Shown in pieces: positions 1 to 8,196 of a stretch of 31,278 nt of DNA. The stretch is taken from contig CAZKUR010000047.1 in NCBI GenBank assembly GCA_964556005.1, positions 1 through 31,278 on the forward strand, in the 5' to 3' direction. Both the position numbers and the translations under genes were made by a program. The notes under the pieces are model-generated. The model did no database searches and was not told where the DNA came from. It worked only from the letters and a program-made list of their open reading frames with translations. Within the stretch, counting starts at the first letter, position 1, and each line of letters begins with the position of its first letter. The DNA comes from CAZKUR01 sp964556005. Lineage in GTDB: Bacteria; Bacteroidota; Ignavibacteria; Ignavibacteriales; Ignavibacteriaceae.

Positions 1-971
1 TAACACATAACACATTTCAAAATTATTTTGATTCGGTATATAGTTATGAAACAGGTAATAGCCCATATGGTGGATTTGCAATCGGAGATTTCGATCAAGA
101 TGGCAAAACGGAATTTCTTGGAGGAAGCATGGAAGGCGATGTGGTTTCAATTGAGAATGACAGCGATGATAATTATAGAGTTAGCTGGACCGGCTCGGTT
201 GAAACCTGGAACGCTTATTTGGCAACACAAACAAATGATCTGGACGGAAACGGTAAGGATGAAATCTGGATTATGGGAGATGCTTTTTATAACGGAATAC
301 CAAAAACAAGAATTACAATCTTTGAAGCAAACGGAAATGATAGTTATCAAGCTGTAGGAAGAATTGATCTGATAGGCGTTTTTTCATTCGATGCCGGAAA
401 TATACAATCATTGGATGTTGATAAAGACGGCAAAGATGAAGTAATGGTTTGTATTGACGGAAATGTTATAATACTGAAATTTGCCGGCAGAAAAAACGAT
501 CAGAAATATAAGATCTATTATATTAAGCAGAATCGGGATCCTGATATTATTTATTATGGAGCGACAATGTACGATCTTGATAATAGCGGAAAAGAAGAAA
601 TTATTATATCAACGCAGAATTATCCGAGTACCGGTTATAGATTGCTTTCGGATATTTATACTTCCGATCCAATGACTAATGTAATAAAAGAGAAACCTGA
701 AACGCCTGAGAATTATTACTTATGTCAAAATTATCCAAATCCTTTCAATCCAACAACTACCATAGAATACCGCCTTCCTCAAAAAGTATTTGTAACATTA
801 AAAGTTTACAACATACTCGGTCAGGAAGTAAAAACTTTAGTGAACCGGTTTGAAAATCAAGGGAAACATCAAGTAAAATTCGATGCCGCAAATTTGCCGA
901 GCGGAGTATATATTTATTCAATGCGGGTAAACGACTTTGTACAAAATAGAAAGATGATATTGATGAAATAA
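1..971 (+). CDS. Secreted VCBS/FG-GAP repeat protein with T9SS sorting domain (5' partial)
   Basis: The reading frame is open from base 3, so the gene enters from the left edge; about 322 residues are visible. At least four calcium-loop-like repeats of the form D-x-D-x-(D/N/S)-G-x-x-E are present: GDFDQDGKTEF (about residue 27), NDLDGNGKDEIWI, LDVDKDGKDEVMV and YDLDNSGKEEIII. These are typical of FG-GAP/VCBS beta-propeller repeats in extracellular proteins. The last 85 residues or so form a type A T9SS C-terminal domain (NYPNPFNPTT, then VYNILGQEVKTL, LPSGVYIY and a final KMILMK), which directs export through the type IX system and is normally removed or anchored at the surface. The signal peptide must lie outside the window. 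The cargo's role (adhesion, binding or an enzyme further upstream) cannot be told. Met at base 129 is internal, not the start. A hairpin terminator follows. Confidence 0.9.
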   Translation, partial: THNTFQNYFDSVYSYETGNSPYGGFAIGDFDQDGKTEFLGGSMEGDVVSIENDSDDNYRVSWTGSVETWNAYLATQTNDLDGNGKDEIWIMGDAFYNGIPKTRITIFEANGNDSYQAVGRIDLIGVFSFDAGNIQSLDVDKDGKDEVMVCIDGNVIILKFAGRKNDQKYKIYYIKQNRDPDIIYYGATMYDLDNSGKEEIIISTQNYPSTGYRLLSDIYTSDPMTNVIKEKPETPENYYLCQNYPNPFNPTTTIEYRLPQKVFVTLKVYNILGQEVKTLVNRFENQGKHQVKFDAANLPSGVYIYSMRVNDFVQNRKMILMK

Positions 972-997
972 AATATACTTTTGATTTTATGAATGAT

Positions 998-1019
998 CGG
1001 GAGGAAAATTTCCTTCCCG
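998..1019 (+). terminator. Hairpin terminator after the T9SS protein gene
   Basis: CGGGAGGAAA pairs with TTTCCTTCCCG with a single-base bulge, 27 bases after the stop codon, followed by TTTATTTT. This fits a Rho-independent terminator with a modest U tract. It also faces the end of the convergent comF gene. Confidence 0.65.
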
Positions 1020-1160
1020 TTTATTTTAATAAATGTCAAATCTCAGTTATTTATTGAAATAAGTGTTCACGTTTAAATTCATTGGTAATTTCAGTCTTAT
1101 ATCGAATAGAGGTCAAATGTGGTACCTACTTTTTCTTGCCTTTCTCGAATTTTAAATGTA

Positions 1161-1213
1161 GAAATTAAAAAATCAGTGTTAATCCGCGTTGTCAGTATCG
1201 TCTGTGTTCTATT
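1161..1213 (-). repeat. Dispersed repeat remnant abutting the comF 3' end
   Basis: On the minus strand the stretch reads TAGAACACAGACGA, then AACGCGGATTAACACTGATT and a run of T. This is the wording of the 'AACACGGATTAACACTGATT' interspersed repeat that I recall from many Bacteroidota/Chlorobi-group and environmental genomes, often around GxxExxY genes. No GxxExxY gene is present here. The repeat begins inside the comF stop codon. Identification is from memory of the family, not a search. Confidence 0.5.
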
Positions 1214-1895
1214 CGGCTATTGCAATAGACGCTGCATAAATATGATTTGCGCCGGCATTTTTTATTACTTTCGCACATGCTTTTGTCGTTGCCCCTGTTG
1301 TAATAACATCATCGACTAATAAAATATTTTTATCTTTTATAATTTTTGCTTTCTTAATTTTAAAAGCCCTGCTGACGTTTTCTTCTCTTTCCTTCATGTT
1401 CATAGTCGTTTGGGATTGTGTAAACCTGATTCGTTTAATAATTCGTGTGCTTACCGGAATTTTTAGTGACCGGCTGATTCCTTTTGCTAAATAATAAGAC
1501 TGGTTAAAACCACGCTCAGCTTTTTTAAGATGATGAAGCGGAACGGGAATAATAAAATCTATTTTCCATTCTTTTATTTTAGTTGATAGCCTCTCGCCGA
1601 TTACCGAACCCAAATACTTTCCGATTAAAAACCTGTTATTATATTTCATTGCGTGAATTATATTTTGAAGTTCTTTACCTTTTTCGAAGATAAATGGAGA
1701 GGCAAAACCGCTTACAATATTTCCGTCCGAAAATTTTCTATTATATTCATGTGTCAATCTCTCTTCATCTAAAGGTTGAATCGAGTTTAAACAATTTTTG
1801 CAGACAACCCTTTCCCCGGGGCTAAGTTTTTGTTTGCACCCGGGACAGAATCTCGGCAGGAAAAAATCAAATATTGAAACAGTAAATTCACCCAT
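1209..1895 (-). CDS. comF: ComF family protein (amidophosphoribosyltransferase-like)
   Basis: 228 residues from the ATG at 1893-1895. That start is chosen over a longer frame because GGGAG sits about 10 bases upstream on the minus strand and the protein then begins like ComF. An N-terminal zinc-ribbon-like knuckle has Cys17, Cys20, Cys32 and Cys35 (FCPGC, VCKNC). A type I phosphoribosyltransferase fold follows, with the PRPP-binding motif LLVDDVITTGATT around residues 192-204. The family is linked to natural transformation (ComF helps handle imported single-stranded DNA), but many members sit in genomes without proven competence. It is the last gene of a minus-strand set with surE, phzF-like and VWA genes, 34 bases after the VWA gene. 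Its TAG stop falls within a dispersed repeat, so the native stop may have been replaced; the C-terminus still has normal length. Confidence 0.85.
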   Translation of the reverse strand: MGEFTVSIFDFFLPRFCPGCKQKLSPGERVVCKNCLNSIQPLDEERLTHEYNRKFSDGNIVSGFASPFIFEKGKELQNIIHAMKYNNRFLIGKYLGSVIGERLSTKIKEWKIDFIIPVPLHHLKKAERGFNQSYYLAKGISRSLKIPVSTRIIKRIRFTQSQTTMNMKEREENVSRAFKIKKAKIIKDKNILLVDDVITTGATTKACAKVIKNAGANHIYAASIAIAE

Positions 1896-1929
1896 GAAAA
1901 TGTCTCCCTTTATAAAAATTAGATTATAC

Positions 1930-4080
1930 TTACAACATTCCCGATCTCTTTCTGAAAAACCATTCGAGAGCAAATAAAATAATAGCTGCAATCATTAACC
2001 ATTCATCCGACCATAAATTAACTTCGCTTGTTTTAAGTTTAACGCTGGACGCGGTTTTCAATCTCTCATTTAGCCGGTTGAATAATAGTTTATAATCAGG
2101 CGCTGTATAATATTTTCCTCCGGTATATTTTGCAAGTACGTTTAGGAAATCATAATTCATTCTCGGATTTACCATTTCTATATCGACATCGCCGATATTA
2201 AACTCACCGATTGCTTTACCTATTTGAGATTTATTTCTTTCTGCAGTTCCTTCATATTTATAATCACCGGCTTTTGATGCGTTAAAAGTTCCTTCATACA
2301 AACCATTTCCGATTGAACCTAAATGCACTTCATATTCTTCATTTTTATTTTTAATCTTTACACTTACATCTGCATCGGAAACAGGATTTAATGCTTCGTC
2401 GTAAACCTGTGCATTAAATTCAATTGGTTCATCAAGTGCATAAAATTTTCTCGTAGTTTTTAATGTAAATTGTTTCTGCTCGTTCGAGATGTTCAACCAC
2501 TTTACACTGCTGTGAATGAAACTGTCGAATAAATCGAGATGCTGGGGAGCAGTCTGCAGTTTCCATTTCCAAATATCTTTCGCCAATACCGCAATCGCTC
2601 TTTGATTACCGAACCGTCTTGTTACTATTAATGGTTTGCGGATTGGAACGTTACTGATTTTAACTGTAGATAAAACCTCACTCTCCGGTTTAGAGCCAAA
2701 ATCGGTTGCTGGCTGGTAAACAGGCGGTAAGTTATTCCATGCCTGGATCGGATCCGGTGCATTATTCTGCAATAATGAATTATCGGATTCATCCGGTGAA
2801 ATAACAGGCTGTACTTCATTTATCCCTGCTGCCTGTTTCCCGATTGTAAAAGGAAGATCGCTTTGAAGATCTTTTAATTTTGTAAAATCAATTCCGCTTG
2901 ATAAAGTAATAAAGAATGGTTTGTTCTTTGTTTGGATTTCACGCTCAACTTCTTTGTAAAAATTATCCGGCGTTTCCTTCGAAGGAAATCCGATAAGAAA
3001 TAAAACATCGGCACTGTCAAGAATTTTTTGCCTGTTATTATTTTCAATAAACCTATTTTGTGCAATAACAGTAATCGGATTAACAACAATATTTGTATCC
3101 AGCATTAAGCTGTTTTTAATAAACGAAAGATCGGCCGAAACGCTCCCGGCAATAACTGCAATTTTTAATTTGTTGCTTCGTACATTTATAAAAAACGATT
3201 TCTTATTGTTTGCATAGGTAAATTCGCCTTTAACCTTGCCTGCTTCGACTGTTAATTTTTTATCGCCGCTTGTTTTCGGTGCATAAATAAAATTGATATT
3301 TTGTATACCATCGCTGCTTAAAGTTATGTTTTTTTGATCGATTGCTTTGTTGTCTTCGTAAAGTGTAACAACTATATTTTTGTTTGCGAATCCTTTGTTT
3401 ATAATTGTCGCTGCAATGGTCGTCGGATTGTTTACATAAATATATTCATTATGAAGAATGTTTTTAACCTCTATATCATTCCGCTGTGAAGTATCACCGA
3501 CTCCGATTGTATAAACCGGGATACCCATTTTTTCAGCATTATAAACCGGGTTCATTCCTTCCGTAATTACACCGTCGCTTATTATAACGATTGAAGAAAT
3601 ATTCTGGTCGGTTTTTTGAATATTGGAAAATATATTTGAAAAATTTGTACTTCCCTCGGAAAAATTAATTTGTTTCAGTGAATCAAACGGCAATTTTTTA
3701 ATTTTAGTCCCGAATGTGAAAAATTCGGAGTTGTTTATCAGACCGCTTTTCCCGTAACCGGTAATAAAATTTTTTATATTTTCTTCTCTGTGTGTTCCGT
3801 CTTTTATCTCTATTGATTTTGAATTATCGACAAAAACCATATTGACAGGTTCGAGAATTACTTTTTTTGTCAGCGCCAAAATAGGTTCGAAAAAAATAAA
3901 AATGAGAAGAATTAATGCAAGAGTCCTGAGCAAAATCAGAAAAACTTTTTTGGATGGTTTTACCTGTGGAATAGTATATCGATAAACATAAATTGCATAA
4001 CCGAGAACAACAAGAACTGCGAGAATAAAAAATACCGGGCTATATGAAAATGACAATTTAATTTTATCGAAACCAAACAT
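1930..4080 (-). CDS. Membrane-anchored von Willebrand factor A domain protein
   Basis: 716 residues. Two N-terminal membrane segments (about 15-33 and 46-66) are followed by a VWA domain that opens with VFVDNSKSI (Asp85, Ser87, Ser89; a D-x-S-x-S MIDAS motif) and carries a later SDGV. A long middle region resembles beta-sandwich or glutamine-amidotransferase-like modules of related proteins (FLIGFPSKETPDNF, then VTRRFGNQRAIAVLAKD). A single C-terminal helix (about 692-708) ends in basic RKRSGML. The architecture (two N-terminal helices, large periplasmic part, C-terminal anchor) matches uncharacterised VWA proteins of Bacteroidota related to BatA/BatB-type proteins. Specific function unknown. 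Its ATG overlaps the phzF-like stop by one base (TAATG), indicating translational coupling. Confidence 0.8.
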   Translation of the reverse strand: MFGFDKIKLSFSYSPVFFILAVLVVLGYAIYVYRYTIPQVKPSKKVFLILLRTLALILLIFIFFEPILALTKKVILEPVNMVFVDNSKSIEIKDGTHREENIKNFITGYGKSGLINNSEFFTFGTKIKKLPFDSLKQINFSEGSTNFSNIFSNIQKTDQNISSIVIISDGVITEGMNPVYNAEKMGIPVYTIGVGDTSQRNDIEVKNILHNEYIYVNNPTTIAATIINKGFANKNIVVTLYEDNKAIDQKNITLSSDGIQNINFIYAPKTSGDKKLTVEAGKVKGEFTYANNKKSFFINVRSNKLKIAVIAGSVSADLSFIKNSLMLDTNIVVNPITVIAQNRFIENNNRQKILDSADVLFLIGFPSKETPDNFYKEVEREIQTKNKPFFITLSSGIDFTKLKDLQSDLPFTIGKQAAGINEVQPVISPDESDNSLLQNNAPDPIQAWNNLPPVYQPATDFGSKPESEVLSTVKISNVPIRKPLIVTRRFGNQRAIAVLAKDIWKWKLQTAPQHLDLFDSFIHSSVKWLNISNEQKQFTLKTTRKFYALDEPIEFNAQVYDEALNPVSDADVSVKIKNKNEEYEVHLGSIGNGLYEGTFNASKAGDYKYEGTAERNKSQIGKAIGEFNIGDVDIEMVNPRMNYDFLNVLAKYTGGKYYTAPDYKLLFNRLNERLKTASSVKLKTSEVNLWSDEWLMIAAIILFALEWFFRKRSGML

Positions 4081-4976
4081 TAAAATGAAAGTTCTCCCTT
4101 CAAAACCGTTACCGCATCGCCCATTATGTATAGTTCGTTTTTCTTTGAATTATGTTTAACCGTAACTCTGCCTCTTCTATTTATTATATCGCCCTGCTCA
4201 AATGTTAAAATTGTTTCGTCTTTTTCATCTTTAACAAACCCTAATTTTTTTAATACCAGCATTAAAGGGCCGTTTGCCGAACCGGTAACGGGGTCCTCAT
4301 CGATTCCGTAAAAAGGTGCAAAGAATCTGCTGTGTGCAAAATCTTCCTTTTCAAAAGTTTCAAGCGTAAATACCACGAACGATTCTACTTTTTTAATCGA
4401 TTTGTTAATCTTCAAAAGAGCTTTGAAATCAGGGCTTAAATTTTTAAGTGCTTCCAAAGTCTTAATATAAATATACAGATATCCGTTCTCCAATAATATG
4501 AAAGGAATTTTCCGGTCAATATCTTTTGAATAGATGTCGAGTGCATCTAAAATTGCATGCTGATTTTCCGTATATTCAATGGAATTATATAAGGGCACCT
4601 GCATAAAATATTTGCCGTTTTCGCTGCCGCAATTTAAGATTCCCGAACGTGTATTGAATTTGATTTGAGATTTCTCTTTTAATATTCCGTTTTCTTTTAA
4701 GAAATGAAGCGAGGCGATGGTAGCATGTCCGCATAATTCAACTTCGACTGCAGGTGTAAACCATCTTAGATTATAATCCGCTTTATCGACTTTGCCTGCC
4801 GGAGCATCAGCGGAGGCAGGTTTTGATAAAAAAGCAGTTTCGGCAAGATTCATTTCTCTTCCAATTAGCTGCATTTCTTCTTTAGTCAATCCATCGCCGA
4901 AGGTTACTCCTGCAGAATTACCTTCGAAAGGATTTTTTGTGAATGCATCTATTTGAAATATTTTAATTGTTCTCAT
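4080..4976 (-). CDS. PhzF family isomerase/epimerase-like protein
   Basis: 298 residues, the usual length for PhzF/YddE-type diaminopimelate-epimerase-fold proteins. The N-terminus IFQIDAFTKNPFEGNSAGV, the active-site glutamate in NLAETAFL (Glu46), the ELCGHATIAS motif and DPVTGSANGP near the C-terminus are all family hallmarks. PhzF in phenazine makers isomerises trans-2,3-dihydro-3-hydroxyanthranilate, but no phenazine genes are nearby, so a different small-molecule substrate is likely. The start ATG lies inside the surE 3' end (14-base overlap) and the stop overlaps the VWA gene start, so it is the middle of a coupled operon. An Ala/Asp/Lys-rich insertion (PASADAPAGKVDKAD) follows the first motif. 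Confidence 0.88.
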   Translation of the reverse strand: MRTIKIFQIDAFTKNPFEGNSAGVTFGDGLTKEEMQLIGREMNLAETAFLSKPASADAPAGKVDKADYNLRWFTPAVEVELCGHATIASLHFLKENGILKEKSQIKFNTRSGILNCGSENGKYFMQVPLYNSIEYTENQHAILDALDIYSKDIDRKIPFILLENGYLYIYIKTLEALKNLSPDFKALLKINKSIKKVESFVVFTLETFEKEDFAHSRFFAPFYGIDEDPVTGSANGPLMLVLKKLGFVKDEKDETILTFEQGDIINRRGRVTVKHNSKKNELYIMGDAVTVLKGELSF

Positions 4977-5745
4977 TTGACCCTAATAATTTTTCAAAAT
5001 TCCATTCTTTTAATTTTTCGAATGTTTCATAATCGGTTAAATCAAAATGAATCGGAGAAACCGAAACATAATTATTTTTAATTGCCACCTGGTCAATCTC
5101 CAAACCTTCATCCACCTCAAGCAGGTTTCCTTTAAGCCAGTAATAATCTCTTCCCTGGGGATCGACTCGTTTCTCATAAATATCATCCCATTTTGATTTT
5201 CCCTGTTTGGTAACCAGAACGCCTTTTATTTTATCTTCCGGTATATCCGGTACATTGACATTCAGCAAAGTTCCTAAAGGAAGATCTTTACCGTAAACTT
5301 TTTCAGCAAGAAGTTTTGCAATCTTCCCGGCAAATTTAAAATCTTGTACAGCATGGTTTGTAACTGAAATTGCAATTGCCGGAACATCCATAATTGCTGC
5401 TTCTCTTGCAGCCGAAACCGTTCCGGAATAAATAATATTTATCGCAGTATTTGAACCGTGGTTGATTCCCGAAATAACGAGATCCGGTTTTTCATTCATT
5501 ATATTTCTTATCCCCATTTTCACACAATCAGCCGGAGTGCCGTAAACTGCGTAGCCGAAAAAATCACCGTTCTTATTATATTTTAAAACTCTAAGTGGAA
5601 TTTGCATCGTTATTCCATGCCCGACTGCACTTTGTTCCATAATCGGTGCAACAACAGTTACATCTGCAATTTCCTCTAACGCTTCCTTTAAAGTATAAAT
5701 TCCTGCTGAGTCAATTCCATCATCGTTGGTTATTAATATCTTCAA
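4963..5745 (-). CDS. surE: 5'/3'-nucleotidase SurE
   Basis: 260 residues. SurE dephosphorylates nucleoside 5'- and 3'-monophosphates in the cytoplasm. The N-terminus MKILITNDDGIDSAGI supplies the metal-binding Asp8 and Asp9. Ser39 in APIMEQSAVGHG and Asn95 in SGINHGSNTA complete the metal site, and YSGTVSAAREA follows as in the family. First gene of the minus-strand set surE > phzF-like > VWA > comF; the next start lies inside its end. In E. coli surE is linked to pcm and stress survival; that context is absent here. No clear promoter can be named upstream. Confidence 0.95.
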   Translation of the reverse strand: MKILITNDDGIDSAGIYTLKEALEEIADVTVVAPIMEQSAVGHGITMQIPLRVLKYNKNGDFFGYAVYGTPADCVKMGIRNIMNEKPDLVISGINHGSNTAINIIYSGTVSAAREAAIMDVPAIAISVTNHAVQDFKFAGKIAKLLAEKVYGKDLPLGTLLNVNVPDIPEDKIKGVLVTKQGKSKWDDIYEKRVDPQGRDYYWLKGNLLEVDEGLEIDQVAIKNNYVSVSPIHFDLTDYETFEKLKEWNFEKLLGSNENN

Positions 5746-5930
5746 ATTTTTTCCGATTTTAATGAAAAATAATTATGAAAATTAATACATCGGACTTACA
5801 GTAACAATTGATTGTGACGGGATGGAGTTATTTAATTATTAAGAATGCCGCTGAGTAAAATAAATCGGAAGCAAAAAAATTGTTTTATAATCTTTAAAAT
5901 AACTTCAAATTCAGGTAGTCGGTTAATTTC

Positions 5931-5995
5931 ACCCCTTGGGGTTTGAAGGTATCTATATGAAAAGATGAATTATAATACTGTCAGCCCTTAGGGCT
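5931..5995. repeat. Pair of REP-like hairpins (ACCCC/GGGGT and AGCCC/GGGCT)
   Basis: ACCCC-TT-GGGGT at 5931-5942 and AGCCC-TTA-GGGCT at 5983-5995 are two five-pair hairpins 40 bases apart. The wording 'cagcccttagggct' is of a kind I recall as multi-copy in Bacteroidota genomes. The two-base loop of the first is tight, so it may work as DNA or as part of a larger fold. Confidence 0.4.
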
Positions 5996-6195
5996 TTATA
6001 ATAAATTATTAATAGTACTAAAAAATATTGATCAAATTGTTGATTATAAAAAATGCCGAAGTCATGAAATTATTATAAAGGAAAGTAAAAAAAGAAAGTA
6101 TTAAAATCCCAAGTTATGATATAAAATTTTCTTGACCAGTATATTAAATCTTCAATTGCTTGATTAGTTAGAACGATTTTCACTTCATTTTTCTT

Positions 6196-6303
6196 TTTAC
6201 CGCAGAGTGAATAAAGTAAACACAGAGGAAACAGAACTGAATTAACTAAAAAATAAATTGTAATCTCTGCGCACTCTGCATGTCCTCCGTTTGCTCGGTG
6301 TTT
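6196..6303 (-). repeat. Dispersed 'CGCAGAG/ACCGAG' type repeat
   Basis: On the minus strand the stretch runs from ACACCGAGCAAACGGAGGAC through GCAGAGTGCGCAGAGATT and a T/A-rich centre to CCTCTGTGTTTAC and CTCTGCGGTAAAAA. The reiterated AGAG/CGCAGAG words are those of a well-known interspersed repeat of Bacteroidota/Chlorobi-group genomes. It explains the meaningless open frame crossing it. Recognition is from memory; copy number in this genome is unknown. Confidence 0.5.
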
Positions 6304-6376
6304 AAATATTGTCATATAATTATGAAAATACCATTTTAAATAACCTTACTAACCAAAAATGCAAATCCATATACTG

Positions 6377-6442
6377 CTCCTGCGGAGTACTATGATGTAT
6401 TATTTTACTTTTTTTATAATCATTCAACTCCTAACGGAGTTG
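6377..6442. repeat. Pair of REP-like hairpins (CTCC/GGAG and CAACTCC/GGAGTTG)
   Basis: CTCC-TGC-GGAG at 6377-6387 and the perfect seven-pair CAACTCC-TAAC-GGAGTTG at 6425-6442. Both share a CTCC...GGAG core, 38 bases apart, upstream of the pgeF-like gene. They resemble the 'actccTAACggagt' short palindromes dispersed in Bacteroidota and relatives. They lack a U tract, so a terminator role is less likely. Confidence 0.45.
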
Positions 6443-6511
6443 TTTCTCTAAAATTATTTTCTAATCTTTCCTTCTTTCACTAATTTTAAATCTAAAAAAA
6501 CTATTGGCAAA

Positions 6512-7243
6512 ATGCTCATACTCAAACCTAACATCTTCAAAAAATATCCTGGAATAATTTTTGGTTTCAGCACTAAGTTTGGTGCGGATAGAAATGCTCC
6601 ATATTATTTTAACACTTCTTTTTCTGTCGGTGATAATCCTGAAATTGTTAAAGAGAATAGAAAAATCTTTTATGAATATTTGGGATTAAGCGAAGTAACG
6701 GTTGCATATCAAAAACAAATTCACAGCGATATAATTTCTGTCGTTGATAGAGGAGGCAACTGCGGCGAAAGCGATGCAATAATAACCGTTAAAAAAAATC
6801 TTGGACTTGCGGTTAGTGTTGCCGACTGTGTTCCAATCTTTATTTATGATAAAATGCAGCTTGTAATTTCAGCAGTTCATTCCGGCTGGAGAGGAACTGA
6901 GAAGAAAATTTTGCTGAAAACTCTTGAGAAGTTAAATGATGAATTTAACTCGAAACCGGAAGATTTAATTGTTTATTTAGGACCGTCAATCAGTCAGGTA
7001 AATTACGAAGTTGGGGCGGAAGTCGACGAAAAATTCGAAAAAAGGTATTTAATCCCGAAAGAAAACAAATTTTTACTTGATGTGGCACAGGTTAATTATG
7101 ATATTTTAATTAAATTTGGTGTGAAAAAAAGCAATATTCAAAAGTCGGGATTATGCACTTTTGAGATGAATGAATTTCTTCATTCGTACAGAAAAAGCGG
7201 TAAATATTCCGGTAGATCACTGGGAATAATTGCTTTGAAATAA
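6512..7243 (+). CDS. pgeF: PgeF/YfiH-type laccase-domain protein (peptidoglycan editing factor)
   Basis: 243 residues, normal for the family once called polyphenol oxidase/laccase-domain (COG1496). The metal-site residues are His71 (KQIHSDII), Cys106 (SVADCVPIF) and His123 (SAVHSGWRG); the C-terminal CTFEMNEFLHSYRKSGKYSG is also typical. E. coli PgeF (YfiH) prevents misincorporation of L-Ser in place of L-Ala in peptidoglycan precursors; purine-nucleoside activity is known for relatives. Starts at ATG 6512 without a clear Shine-Dalgarno sequence; ends 37 bases before folB. First gene of the long plus-strand run that ends at the Ppx/GppA gene. Confidence 0.88.
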   Translation: MLILKPNIFKKYPGIIFGFSTKFGADRNAPYYFNTSFSVGDNPEIVKENRKIFYEYLGLSEVTVAYQKQIHSDIISVVDRGGNCGESDAIITVKKNLGLAVSVADCVPIFIYDKMQLVISAVHSGWRGTEKKILLKTLEKLNDEFNSKPEDLIVYLGPSISQVNYEVGAEVDEKFEKRYLIPKENKFLLDVAQVNYDILIKFGVKKSNIQKSGLCTFEMNEFLHSYRKSGKYSGRSLGIIALK

Positions 7244-7280
7244 GTACAGTTATTACGGATAATTTCAAAGTAGGAAATTA

Positions 7281-7661
7281 ATGCAGAATATCATAAGAAT
7301 AAAAGGTGCATCATTTTACGGCTATCACGGTGTACTTTCCGAAGAACAAAGCGTTGGCGGGAAATATGAAGCAGACGTGGACATTTACACAGATTTTTCG
7401 CAAGCTTCGGAGCATGATAAATTGACCGAAACAATAAACTACCAAAAAGTGTACAAATTCATGTATAAGCTTGCACTTGAACATAAATATTATTTGATTG
7501 AAGCTTTAGCCGGCAAAATTGCTGATGAGCTTTTAAAGAATTTTTTAAGGATTGATAAAGTAGCCGTTCGTGTCAGGAAGCATAATCCTCCGATGGGAGG
7601 AGTAGTTGATTGTGTAGAAGTGGAAGTGATAAAATCCAGAGATGAGTTGAACAGAGGCTGA
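7281..7661 (+). CDS. folB: Dihydroneopterin aldolase
   Basis: 126 residues. FolB converts 7,8-dihydroneopterin to 6-hydroxymethyl-7,8-dihydropterin and glycolaldehyde in folate synthesis. The N-terminal IKGASFYGYHGVLSEEQ carries catalytic Glu22, and RVRKHNPPMGG near the C-terminus carries catalytic Lys100, both at the canonical numbers. TAGGA lies 7 bases before the ATG. The next gene, folK, performs the next step and begins within a few bases of the stop. Confidence 0.95.
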   Translation: MQNIIRIKGASFYGYHGVLSEEQSVGGKYEADVDIYTDFSQASEHDKLTETINYQKVYKFMYKLALEHKYYLIEALAGKIADELLKNFLRIDKVAVRVRKHNPPMGGVVDCVEVEVIKSRDELNRG

Positions 7662-7667
7662 GAATTG

Positions 7668-8195
7668 ATGTTTAAAGATTTCAAAAACACTGCCTATATT
7701 GCATTGGGCTCAAATAAAGGAAACAAGATAGAGCATTTAAGGGATGCGGTTGAAAGTATAGATTCCGATTTTTATTCAGCGGTTGAGAAAATTTCGCCGG
7801 TTTATGAAACTCTGCCGGTAGGAACTCAGGCTCAGGCAAATTATTTAAATGCGGTAATTAAAATTAGAACTAATTATTTGATGATGGATCTATTCAAAGC
7901 TTTGAAGCAAATTGAAAAGGATCTCGGCAGAACGGAATCCGAAAGGTGGGGACCGCGGGAAATTGATCTCGATTTATTATTTTTTAATGATGAAGTTTAT
8001 TCGGATAAAAATTTAACGGTTCCGCATTCGGGAATTACTCAAAGAGATTTTGTACTGGTTCCTTTATGTAAAATCGAACCTGGTTTGATTCACCCTGAAT
8101 TAAACAAAAAAATTTGTGATATTTGTATTGAAATCAATCAGGGAAATATTATTAAAGAATTACCTGCTGATCTTTTAACAACAAAAGTACATTAA
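7668..8195 (+). CDS. folK: 2-amino-4-hydroxy-6-hydroxymethyldihydropteridine diphosphokinase
   Basis: 175 residues from ATG 7668; a TTG directly in front (7665) is an alternative start, and AGAGG around 7652 could serve either. FolK transfers pyrophosphate from ATP to the pterin made by FolB. Signature features are YIALGSNKGNK at the N-terminus, SPVYETLPVG, and RWGPREIDLDLLFF with magnesium-binding Asp100 and Asp102. It follows folB by six bases and is followed after one base by the kinase gene's GTG, so all three are probably on one mRNA. Confidence 0.95.
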   Translation: MFKDFKNTAYIALGSNKGNKIEHLRDAVESIDSDFYSAVEKISPVYETLPVGTQAQANYLNAVIKIRTNYLMMDLFKALKQIEKDLGRTESERWGPREIDLDLLFFNDEVYSDKNLTVPHSGITQRDFVLVPLCKIEPGLIHPELNKKICDICIEINQGNIIKELPADLLTTKVH

Positions 8196-8196
8196 A

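Larger units (their letters stand above)
5746..6511. other. 766-base gene-free region with small hairpins and a repeat
   Basis: It lies between the divergent surE and pgeF-like genes and must hold both promoters, though I see none with convincing boxes. It contains four short G/C-rich hairpins (5931, 5983, 6377, 6425) in AT-rich sequence and a dispersed repeat at about 6196-6303. An 80-codon minus-strand open frame across the repeat (6073-6315) is not believed to be a gene. Confidence 0.7.

Noticed and set aside
28..357. 109-codon open frame starting at base 28
   Set aside because: It overlaps the VCBS-repeat frame, which is open from base 3 and shows repeated calcium-loop motifs.
4080..4976. 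Phenazine biosynthesis locus suggested by the PhzF-like gene
   Set aside because: No other phenazine genes are present and PhzF-fold proteins are widespread in bacteria that do not make phenazine.
6073..6315. 80-codon minus-strand open frame
   Set aside because: It runs through the AGAG-type dispersed repeat, has no ribosome site and spells no recognisable protein.
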